Assembly: GCF_030699305.1 (NCBI RefSeq)
Contig: NZ_JAUYNB010000008.1
Location: 1-64,000, forward strand
DNA length: 64,000 nucleotides
DNA from: Novosphingobium sp.
GTDB lineage: Bacteria; Pseudomonadota; Alphaproteobacteria; Sphingomonadales; Sphingomonadaceae
Direction: 5' to 3'
Numbering within the stretch: the first letter of the stretch is position 1; every line of letters starts with the position of its first letter. The notes beneath the pieces are model-generated. The model worked only from the letters and a program-made list of their open reading frames with translations. It did no database searches and was not told where the DNA came from. Below, in pieces: positions 35,573-42,538 of this stretch. The position numbers were made by a program, and so were the translations under genes.

Positions 35573-36790
35573 TTACGCGCTCCTCAGGATCAGGCTGGAC
35601 ACGGGCAATGACGCGGGACCGCCCGAAACGAGCGCGAATTCTGCATCCTTGACCTGGTTGATCGCGGTGCCGCGCACCTGTTCAACCCCTTCGACAATGT
35701 GCGTCATGCCGATGATGTAGGCTTCGTTGAGGTTGCCGCCGTGGGTGTTGACCGGCACGCCGCCGTTCACGCCCTTGCCGGTGGCCGCGTCATACCGGAT
35801 CTTGCCGGACAGGACGTAGTCATTGCCTTCACCCTTTTCGCAGAAGCCGTAATCTTCCAGCTGCATCAGCACCATCGGGCTGAAGTGGTCATAGATCAGC
35901 GCCACGTCCATATCTTTGGCCGACAGGCCCGACTGCGCCCAGACGCGGTCGGCCGTGAATTTGTGACCGCTGCTGGCGAAGTGCGGATCAGGCATCCCCA
36001 TCCACGCAAACGCGCGGCCCCATTCGCGCTGGCCGCCGTGCGCGCAGGCGTGGACCACTGCGGGCTTGTGCTGGCAGTCCTTCGCGCGGTCCATCGTGGT
36101 GGTGATCACCGCCACCGCGCCGTCCGTTTCAAGGCAGAAGTCCAGCCGCCGCAGCGGATCGGCCAGCATCACCGAAGCGTCGTATTCTTCCTTGGTCAAC
36201 GGCGCTTTGCGCACGGCCTTGGGGCGGTTGTGGGTGTTGGCGCGGGTGGCCATCACGATTTCGCCAAAGGCATCCTGCGTCGTGCCGTAAAGGTGCATGT
36301 GACGGCGCGCGAGCACGCTCATCAGATGCCCCGGCCCGACCAGACCCGACGGCTGGAGAAAGCTGTTTTCCGGGCTGGGCGCGGCCGAACCGAACACCAC
36401 GCCCAGGCGGTGCTGCGGCAGCTGCTGGAGCGCCATCACCGTGACGGCATACTTGCAGTCTTCGTTGACCAGACCGGCAGTCGCCAGCCCGATTGCGCCG
36501 GGGCAGCCGCCCCCGCCCGAAGTCAGCGTGGCCGAGAACGAGACGTTGGGCATGCCCAGCGTTTCCATCAGGCTGGCGGTGTCGAACTTGTCGAGATAGC
36601 CCGCACCAGCGGTGGAATAATACGAAAAGCCGTCGATATCCTTCACGGAAATCCCGGCATCGGCGCAGGCTTTCAAGATCGCCTCGCCCGCCATGTCGTT
36701 GATTGTGCGCGGCCAGCTTTTACCGCGGACGTAATAGTCCGTAGCGCCGATGCCGACGATCGCCGTCTTGTCCTGATTTGCCCAGGCCAT
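35573..36790 (-). CDS. Ltp/SCP-x-type thiolase-like protein
   Basis: 405 residues of the lipid-transfer-protein/SCP-x thiolase branch: KTAIVGIGATDYYVRG, DIDGFSYYST, SGGGGCPGAIGLA, IYDHFSPMVLMQLEDYGFCE and VNTHGGNLNEAYIIGMTHI. Members either thiolyse or, with a DUF35 partner, run retro-aldol cleavage of beta-hydroxyacyl-CoA; the adjacent DUF35 gene favours the latter. ATG at 36790 chosen (AGGAGAGG upstream). A TATAACTAGGT operator lies about 35 bp upstream. First gene of the unit leading to the CoA-transferase. Confidence 0.88.
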   Translation of the reverse strand: MAWANQDKTAIVGIGATDYYVRGKSWPRTINDMAGEAILKACADAGISVKDIDGFSYYSTAGAGYLDKFDTASLMETLGMPNVSFSATLTSGGGGCPGAIGLATAGLVNEDCKYAVTVMALQQLPQHRLGVVFGSAAPSPENSFLQPSGLVGPGHLMSVLARRHMHLYGTTQDAFGEIVMATRANTHNRPKAVRKAPLTKEEYDASVMLADPLRRLDFCLETDGAVAVITTTMDRAKDCQHKPAVVHACAHGGQREWGRAFAWMGMPDPHFASSGHKFTADRVWAQSGLSAKDMDVALIYDHFSPMVLMQLEDYGFCEKGEGNDYVLSGKIRYDAATGKGVNGGVPVNTHGGNLNEAYIIGMTHIVEGVEQVRGTAINQVKDAEFALVSGGPASLPVSSLILRSA

Positions 36791-36820
36791 TGTTGATCCT
36801 CTCCTGCGAATCCTGCTCAA

Positions 36821-36840
36821 AACCTATATAACTAGGTTTG
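36821..36840 (-). promoter_or_regulatory. Operator, TATAACTAGGT motif (site B)
   Basis: AACCTATATAACTAGGTTTG at 36821-36840 has 6-7 bp inverted arms (AACCTA / TAGGTT) and contains TATATAACTAGGT (36825-36837). It lies 35 bp upstream of the thiolase-like gene and 40 bp downstream of the tail-to-head gap after gntR, in the position of a repressor site. Confidence 0.68.
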
Positions 36841-36878
36841 ATATGATTGCATCAACCGGCTGTCTAGTGCCTAGCGCT

Positions 36879-37580
36879 TCAACCCGCCTCCGCCTGTGCT
36901 TCCGAAATCCAGTCGAGCATGGTGGCAGAGCGGCGGCGCATCATTACTCTGGCGATTTCCGCGTCGCGCTCCAGAATGGCCTGACACAGCTGGCGTTGCA
37001 GGCCGCGCGCAATGCTGCGGTGGTCCTCGTTGCGGTAAAGCGCGATGCGCTGTTCCTCCATCCCGAACGAAAAGCCGATCGCCATCACCAGCTGGATCGC
37101 CGGATTGCCGCTCATTTCCGAAATCAGGCTGACCAGTTCGCTTTCGGATTTGATCAGCGCGGCCGGGGTATCGCTGGCGTCGATCCGGCTGACAAAGTCT
37201 TCCAGCTGCGCCCACAACGCCGCGTCCGCGCAGGCGCAGGCCCGCGCGCCAGCCTCTTCCGAGACCAGCCGGCTGACCACCATGATGTCGCTGAGAGTTG
37301 TGCCGTTCAGCCGCAGATAGCGGGCCAGTGTGCGGATCGCATCCTGCGCATCGGGGCGGCTGGCATAGAACCCGCCCTTGATCCCGCGCCGGACACTGAT
37401 CAGGCAGTCGTTCTCCGCAATCTTGGCCGCCTGACGAAAGGTCGGGCGGCTGACACCCAGCCGGACCAGAAGTTCATCCTCCGCTCCGATGAACGCCCCT
37501 GCTTCGGCATCCATGCTCAACTGCGCAAGCTCACGCGCGGTGCGCGCCACCAGTGTTTCGGCGTGTATGACCTGATTCAT
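36879..37580 (-). CDS. GntR-family regulator, FCD (FadR-like) type
   Basis: About 233 residues. The N-terminal winged helix includes ELLVRLGVSRPTFRQAAKIA (recognition region) and ISVRRGIKGGFYAS (wing). The C-terminal all-helical effector domain shows SRLVSEEAGARACACADAAL and EDHRSIARGLQRQL, FCD-like, which usually binds a carboxylate or acyl-CoA. Start at ATG 37580 or 37592. It diverges from an amidohydrolase gene, and a TTGTATAACTAGGT site sits between them. That site fits the FadR-type consensus TNGTNNNACNA, so this is the best candidate regulator of the cluster-wide motif. Confidence 0.88.
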   Translation of the reverse strand: MNQVIHAETLVARTARELAQLSMDAEAGAFIGAEDELLVRLGVSRPTFRQAAKIAENDCLISVRRGIKGGFYASRPDAQDAIRTLARYLRLNGTTLSDIMVVSRLVSEEAGARACACADAALWAQLEDFVSRIDASDTPAALIKSESELVSLISEMSGNPAIQLVMAIGFSFGMEEQRIALYRNEDHRSIARGLQRQLCQAILERDAEIARVMMRRRSATMLDWISEAQAEAG

Positions 37581-37594
37581 CCCGGCCCCCATAA

Positions 37595-37610
37595 CAGATA
37601 CCTCTTTAAG
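37595..37610. promoter_or_regulatory. AGATACCTCTTTA motif, first copy
   Basis: CAGATACCTCTTTAAG at 37595-37610 shares 13 identical bases (AGATACCTCTTTA) with a site at 39828-39840 upstream of the second amidohydrolase. Here it abuts the 5' end of the gntR gene in the intergenic region shared with the first amidohydrolase. The arms AG/CT around ATAC suggest an operator, different from the TATAACTAGGT sites. Confidence 0.5.
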
Positions 37611-37650
37611 ACTGTATTAGCGTTTTGTCCAGCGCCGCGCTTGCGCTTAC

Positions 37651-37664
37651 TTGTATAACTAGGT
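37651..37664. promoter_or_regulatory. Operator, TTGTATAACTAGGT motif (site C)
   Basis: TTGTATAACTAGGT at 37651-37664 is identical over 14 bp to the site at 44974-44987. TTGTATAACTA fits the GntR/FadR consensus TNGTNNNACNA at every fixed position. It is midway between gntR (leftward) and the amidohydrolase (rightward), so it could control both. Confidence 0.72.
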
Positions 37665-37704
37665 ATTCTTTTCCCATAAATAGTGACGAATCGGGAGATA
37701 GTCG

Positions 37705-38823
37705 ATGAAGCCGTTCGTGTTCAGCGCCGACAGCCATATCATGGAACCGCCATCGATTTTCCTCGATGGCCTGCCCGCCAGCCTCAAGCAACACGCCATC
37801 CACAGCCGCAAGGACGGTGACTTCCTGATTACCGGCACACAGGAAAAGGTGATCTATCGCCTGCGCGTCGGCCAGCACCGCGAAAAGGCGCTGGGCGACA
37901 ACGAACGGCGCGGCATCCGCGAGATCGCGGGCCGGCTGGAAGACATGGAACTGGAAGGCGTCGACGCCGAAATCTGCTTCCCCAGCCTTGGCCTGTGGCT
38001 CTACGCGCTCGACAGCGCCGAAGCCGAAGCCGCCTCCGCGCGGCTCTACAATGACTGGAATCACGAATTCCTGGGCAGCCACCCCAGCCGCTTCGTGCGC
38101 TGCGGGATGCTGCCGGTGCTCGATTTCTCGAACACCGTGGCGGAACTGGAATACCTGGCGTCCAAGGGCTTCACCGCCGCGATGCTGCCCGCCGTCAGCC
38201 CGCCCAACCTGCCGAAGTACAACGACCCCAGCTGGGACGTGGTCTTCGCCAAAGGCGCGGCGCTGGGCATCGTGTTCGTGATGCACACCGGCACCGGGCT
38301 TGAAACCGTGGTGATCGAACGCGGCCCCGGCGCCGGTATCATCAACTACACCAACCAGATGACCGACGCGCAGCAAAGCGTGATGTATCTGGTCGCGGGC
38401 GGCGTGCTGGATCGCAATCCGGGCGCGAAAGTGGCCTTCATCGAAAGCGGCGCCAGCTGGCTGGTCGCTCTGGCCGAACGCATGGACGAAGTGGCCGAGG
38501 CGCATTCCAACTTCGTGTTCCCCAAGCTGTCGCGCCTGTGCAGCCAGATCATCGACGATCAGGTCTGGGCCAGCTTCCAGCATGACCGTTCGTGCATCGC
38601 GGCGGCCGGAGCCGGTCTGCCCGGCGCGAAGAATGTGATGTGGGGGTCCGACTATCCGCATGCCGAAGGCACCTTCCCGATCAGCCGCCGCGTGGTGGAT
38701 GATCTGTTCGAAGGGCTGAACGTCAGCGACGCAGTGCGCCGCGACGTGCTGGGCCTCAACGCCGCGCGGTTGTTCCGGATCGATCCGGTGGTGCAGACCT
38801 CGCCGGTATCCCGGGCCGCGTGA
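37705..38823 (+). CDS. Amidohydrolase-family TIM-barrel protein (ACMSD-like)
   Basis: 372 residues of the amidohydrolase-2 (PF04909-type) family. Metal ligands are seen in FSADSHIMEP (Asp-x-His, residues 9-11), FVMHTGTG and WGSDYPHAEG. Family members hydrolyse or decarboxylate ring-derived acids. Its paralogue is at 39898-41127. The stop overlaps the GTG start of a patatin gene by 4 bp, so these two are co-translated. Start ATG preceded by GGGAGATAG. Substrate unknown. Confidence 0.88.
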   Translation: MKPFVFSADSHIMEPPSIFLDGLPASLKQHAIHSRKDGDFLITGTQEKVIYRLRVGQHREKALGDNERRGIREIAGRLEDMELEGVDAEICFPSLGLWLYALDSAEAEAASARLYNDWNHEFLGSHPSRFVRCGMLPVLDFSNTVAELEYLASKGFTAAMLPAVSPPNLPKYNDPSWDVVFAKGAALGIVFVMHTGTGLETVVIERGPGAGIINYTNQMTDAQQSVMYLVAGGVLDRNPGAKVAFIESGASWLVALAERMDEVAEAHSNFVFPKLSRLCSQIIDDQVWASFQHDRSCIAAAGAGLPGAKNVMWGSDYPHAEGTFPISRRVVDDLFEGLNVSDAVRRDVLGLNAARLFRIDPVVQTSPVSRAA

Positions 38824-39674
38824 CAGGCGCAAAAACCCTCGTCCTGGGCGGCGGTGGAATCGCCGGGCTGGGCTGGTTCGCCGGGCTGCTGCGCGGGCTA
38901 TACGACAACGGAGTTGACCTGCGCGATGCCGACCGGATGATCGGAACTTCGGCCGGCTCGGCGACGGCTGCCCAGTTGCGCAGTTCACAATCGATCGAGA
39001 CCCTGTTCGCCCGCCAGACCGACCCAACACTGATTGCCGACGAACCGCCGCCCTCCATGGAAGCGCTGACGGAGCTGCTGGCCAGCTACCCCGCCACGAT
39101 GGCGATTGCCGATCAGGCTGAGCGGATCGCGGCCATGGGCGAACTGGCATCGCGCGAGAAGTCGGTCACGAGCGGGGTCCGCCGGGCGATGATCGAGCGC
39201 CGATTGTCCGAGCATGAGTGGCCCGAGAGTCCGCTCACGATTACTGCGGTCGACATTGAGAGCGGTGCCCTGATCTGTTTCGATCGCTCGGCAGGCGTCA
39301 GCCTGATCGATGCTGTCTCGGCCAGCTGCTCCGTTCCGGGCGTCTGGCCGGTCGTCGCGATCGGGGGACGCAACCACATGGACGGGGGCGTTTACTCTTC
39401 GGACAATGCCCATCTTGCGCAGGGTTCGCAGCGCGTGCTGATCGCCTCGCCGCTGGGCGGGGTCATGCCGTTTCCGGCAGGGTTTCAGCTGACGGATGAG
39501 GTTGCGATGCTGGAAGCCAGCGGCAGCCGGGTATTGGCCATTTGCCCAGACAGTGCGGCGCGCGCGGCAATGGGCCGCAACCCGCTCGACCCCGCAGTCC
39601 GCGCACCGTCCGCACTGGCCGGCCGCGAGCAAGGGCGCAGCCTGGCGTCCGAGGTCGCGAATTTCTGGAAGTAG
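38820..39674 (+). CDS. Patatin-like phospholipase/esterase
   Basis: 284 residues. All patatin elements are visible: oxyanion loop LVLGGGGIAGLGWFAG, nucleophile elbow GTSAGS with the Ser near residue 44, and the catalytic Asp in HMDGGVYSSDNA. It should be a serine acyl hydrolase acting on lipids or an ester or lactone intermediate. The start is GTG at 38820, overlapping the amidohydrolase stop (GTGA). This coupling suggests sequential or joint action in the pathway. Confidence 0.88.
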   Translation: MTGAKTLVLGGGGIAGLGWFAGLLRGLYDNGVDLRDADRMIGTSAGSATAAQLRSSQSIETLFARQTDPTLIADEPPPSMEALTELLASYPATMAIADQAERIAAMGELASREKSVTSGVRRAMIERRLSEHEWPESPLTITAVDIESGALICFDRSAGVSLIDAVSASCSVPGVWPVVAIGGRNHMDGGVYSSDNAHLAQGSQRVLIASPLGGVMPFPAGFQLTDEVAMLEASGSRVLAICPDSAARAAMGRNPLDPAVRAPSALAGREQGRSLASEVANFWK

Positions 39675-39824
39675 ATTTCCGGCGGCAGTTCATCTCCCGA
39701 TGTGACGGCGCGCTTGGTGGCCCAAGCGGTCCGCGCGCGTCAGGTCGGCCACATAACCTTTAGAAATATCTTATTATGGCACAAATTCGCGAACTTTGCG
39801 CCGAATTTGACATCCATCAAATAT

Positions 39825-39840
39825 AAGAGATACCTCTTTA
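39825..39840. promoter_or_regulatory. AAGAG-ATAC-CTCTT operator-like dyad
   Basis: AAGAGATACCTCTT at 39825-39838 is a perfect 5-bp-arm dyad, and its AGATACCTCTTTA part repeats the site at 37596. It lies about 58 bp upstream of the second amidohydrolase in a 223-bp AT-rich gap (39675-39897) that holds no gene. Likely a site for one local regulator. Confidence 0.55.
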
Positions 39841-39897
39841 GGCATTCTTATCGAGCAGGGGCGGCAAGATTCGCCCGCTGGTTTCAGGAGGATTGCC

Positions 39898-41127
39898 ATG
39901 ACCGACGCCATTCGCCCCTTCGTGTTCAGCTGTGACGCCCACGTGGCCGAACCGGCGGACCTGTTCACCAAAAACATGCCCGATCACCTCAAACAGTTCG
40001 TGATCCACAGCGAAGCGGACGGCAACATCCGCATCACCCGCATCGGCGAGCAGGTCATCCTGAAGATCTGGACCAACTTTCACGCCCACAAGACCGGCAC
40101 CAACGACGCGGCGTTCAACGCCCAGTCGGGCAATGACGGTGCAGCGGCTGACCGGTCCTGCACCGATGCCAAGGACAACTTCGTGTCCGACTGCGCGGTC
40201 GATACCCAGCGCCGGGGTGCGCGCGACCTGCAACTGCGGCTGGCCGATATGGAGCGTGACGGGGTGGACGCCGAACTGGTGTTCCCCTCGCTCGGCCTGA
40301 TGCTGCCGCGCATTGCCGACCGCGAGGGCCAGCGCACCGCCTGCCAGATCTGGAACGACTGGGCGTGGGACTATACCGCCCCGGTCCGCGACAAGCTGAT
40401 CCCCGCCGCGATGATCCCGTGCATCGATTTTGACGATGCCCTGGCCGAATGCCAGCGCGCCGCCGACAAGGGCTTTGCCGCGTTCTGCCTGTGGGAAGGC
40501 CTGAACAACTATAACGACGCCCGCTGGGACCCGATCTTTGCGCTCGCCGCTGAAAAGGGCATCCCGCTGGTGTTCCACACCGGCGTGGGCGATATCAACA
40601 TCCGCGCGCTCAAGGGGCCGGGCGGCGCGCTGTATAACTACACCCGCCAGATGAACGACGCGGTCGACGTGATCACCCAGCTGGTCGCGGGCGGCGTGCT
40701 GGATCGCAATCCCGGCGCGCACATCCTGTTTGCCGAGCACAGCGCCGGCTGGCTGTGGGGCCTGGCCGAGCGGATGGACGAGGTTTACCACGGCCACGCC
40801 CCGTCGATCGAACCCAAGCTCTCGCGCCTGCCCAGCCAGATCGTGCGCGATCAGGTCCACTGTGCGCTGCAGAACGATGGCAATTCATCGATGGCAATCC
40901 GCAAGGGCGTGGGCATCGAAGCGCTGCTGTTCGCGACCGATTATCCCCATGCCGAAGGGACGTTCCCGTTCTCGAAGCAGGTCGTCGACAGCATGATCGC
41001 GGCCAACCCGGATGTGACCACCGATGAACTGGTGGCAGTGCTGGGCGGCAATGCGGCCAAACTGTTCAGCCGCGCCAACCTGAAGCCCCAGGTCGAGGCC
41101 CGCCGCGCGGAACTGTCCGCCGCCTGA
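39898..41127 (+). CDS. Amidohydrolase-family TIM-barrel protein, second copy
   Basis: 409 residues; paralogue of the protein at 37705. Metal-site motifs: FSCDAHVAEP (Asp-x-His), LVFHTGVG and FATDYPHAEGTFPFS. Both share the strings VAGGVLDRNPGA and KLSRL.SQI. This copy has an extra 35-residue insert near residues 58-95 (starting NFHAHKTGTNDAAFNAQSG) that could shape the active site. Own promoter region with the AAGAG dyad; SD GGAGGATTGCC. Followed by a strong terminator. Substrate unknown. Confidence 0.88.
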   Translation: MTDAIRPFVFSCDAHVAEPADLFTKNMPDHLKQFVIHSEADGNIRITRIGEQVILKIWTNFHAHKTGTNDAAFNAQSGNDGAAADRSCTDAKDNFVSDCAVDTQRRGARDLQLRLADMERDGVDAELVFPSLGLMLPRIADREGQRTACQIWNDWAWDYTAPVRDKLIPAAMIPCIDFDDALAECQRAADKGFAAFCLWEGLNNYNDARWDPIFALAAEKGIPLVFHTGVGDINIRALKGPGGALYNYTRQMNDAVDVITQLVAGGVLDRNPGAHILFAEHSAGWLWGLAERMDEVYHGHAPSIEPKLSRLPSQIVRDQVHCALQNDGNSSMAIRKGVGIEALLFATDYPHAEGTFPFSKQVVDSMIAANPDVTTDELVAVLGGNAAKLFSRANLKPQVEARRAELSAA

Positions 41128-41152
41128 CCTGACAAACCACTCTCCCACCCTG

Positions 41153-41189
41153 GCCCCGCCGGTTCACTCCCCGGCGGGGCTTCTTTTTT
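41153..41189. terminator. Rho-independent terminator between amidohydrolase and MFS gene
   Basis: GCCCCGCCGG (41153-41162), an 8-nt loop, CCGGCGGGGC (41171-41180), then TTCTTTTTT. A perfect 10-bp GC stem with a T-tract on the plus strand; it ends the amidohydrolase transcript and may also act on the converging MFS gene. Confidence 0.92.
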
Positions 41190-41193
41190 GGGT

Positions 41194-42453
41194 TCAGGCA
41201 TCCTCGGCCAGCGGCCTGGCGGTGCGTCCGGCCATGATCGCGGCAAACCCGCCAACCAGCAGGCAGCACGAGATCAGTGCCAGCGCAGGTTGCAGCGATT
41301 TATCGCCATAATCGGCCGCGAAGGCCTGACTGACATAGCCCGCCGCCGTGCCGCCAATCCCCATCCCCGCAAGCCCGATCACCATACCGATCGTGGCCGA
41401 CATCATCGCCCGCATTGCGACCGGCACTTGCGCGTAACACAGGCTGATGATCGGCCCCAGGTGCAGCGTCATCATGAACTTGACCACCACGAAACAGGCC
41501 AGCGCGACATAGGGATCGGCCGTCAGCGCAAAGCCGACCCCGAACGGGAACGCCGCGATCAGCCCAAGCCCCGCAAACCAGCCGTTGAAGCGCGGATTGG
41601 CCTTGCCATAGCGGTCGCTGACCCAGCCTGCGAGCAAGTTGCCGATCACCAGCCCCGCCGCCATTGCTCCGCCCAGCCAGAAGCCGGTTTCGGCCTTGCC
41701 CATGCCGTGGACCCGCTGAAAGAACGATGCGCCCCACAGAATGAACGCAAACCCCGTCAGCGGCACCATCGTCAACAGCAGGCCGACCCAGCGCAGCGAG
41801 GTATTGCCCGCCATCGTCCGCAAGACCTCACGCATTGGAATCTGCTGCGGCGGGATGGTGACGGCGCCCACGCCGCGCCGCGGCTCGGCGCTCAGCGCCC
41901 ACACGGCCAGCCCGATCAGGATGCCCGGCAACCCCAGGATCAGGAACACTTCGCGCCAGCCAAAATACTGTGACAGCCAGCCGCCCAGCGCCAGCCCGCC
42001 CGAAATGCCAACCGCATTTGCCGCCAGCATGATCGAAATCACCGTGGTGCGCCGCTCCAGCGGGAAAATCTCGGTCAGCAGCGATGTGCCGGCCGGGCCA
42101 GCCCCAGCCTCGCCCGCCGCCAGCCCGATCCGGGCCAGCACCATCTGCCAGAAGTTCTGCGCCACGCCGCACGCCGCCGTGGCCGCGCTCCACACGATCA
42201 CGCAGACCGCAATCGTCATGCGCCGGTCGCCGCGATCGGCATAACGCGCGATCGGGAAGGCCGCGATGGTATAGAACAGCGCGAACGACATGCCCGTCAA
42301 CAAGCCAAGCTGCCCGTCGCTCAGCCCCAGTTCCGCCTTGATGTCATCCTGGAACAGCGTGAACACCTGCCGGTCGACATAACTGAGGATCGCGACCACG
42401 ATCAGAATGCCAAGCGTCAGGTTGCGCCGCGCGGGCGAGACGATGCCGGTCAA
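41194..42453 (-). CDS. MFS transporter, spinster-like
   Basis: About 419 residues with 12 predicted membrane helices. Conserved parts: ILSYVDRQVFTLFQDDIKAE, ARYADRGDRRMTIA (loop 2-3 motif), ARIGLAAGEAGAGPAGTSLL and LGGWLSQYFGWREVF. This is the spinster-type major facilitator group common in sphingomonad catabolic clusters, probably importing the substrate or exporting an intermediate. No ATG is near the start. TTG at 42453 is preferred because GGGAGA lies 8 bp upstream; TTG at 42471 is also open. Confidence 0.86.
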   Translation of the reverse strand: MTGIVSPARRNLTLGILIVVAILSYVDRQVFTLFQDDIKAELGLSDGQLGLLTGMSFALFYTIAAFPIARYADRGDRRMTIAVCVIVWSAATAACGVAQNFWQMVLARIGLAAGEAGAGPAGTSLLTEIFPLERRTTVISIMLAANAVGISGGLALGGWLSQYFGWREVFLILGLPGILIGLAVWALSAEPRRGVGAVTIPPQQIPMREVLRTMAGNTSLRWVGLLLTMVPLTGFAFILWGASFFQRVHGMGKAETGFWLGGAMAAGLVIGNLLAGWVSDRYGKANPRFNGWFAGLGLIAAFPFGVGFALTADPYVALACFVVVKFMMTLHLGPIISLCYAQVPVAMRAMMSATIGMVIGLAGMGIGGTAAGYVSQAFAADYGDKSLQPALALISCCLLVGGFAAIMAGRTARPLAEDA

Positions 42454-42475
42454 ATCAATTCTCCCAAACAAACAA

Positions 42476-42503
42476 GGGGAAGGACGGCAAACCGTCCCTC
42501 CCC
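42476..42503 (-). terminator. Terminator-like hairpin after the TonB receptor gene
   Basis: Read on the minus strand, GGGGAGGGACGG, a TTTG loop and CCGTCCTTCCCC are followed by TTGTTTGTTT. It lies in the 85-bp gap between the receptor stop and the MFS start, so it probably lowers read-through into the transporter. Confidence 0.6.
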
Positions 42504-42538
42504 CAAGTCCGGCAGCCCTGTTGGGCTTGCCCGTATGC

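Noticed and set aside
36066..36290. Small open frames inside the thiolase-like gene at 35573
   Set aside because: Opposite-strand shadows of a well supported gene.
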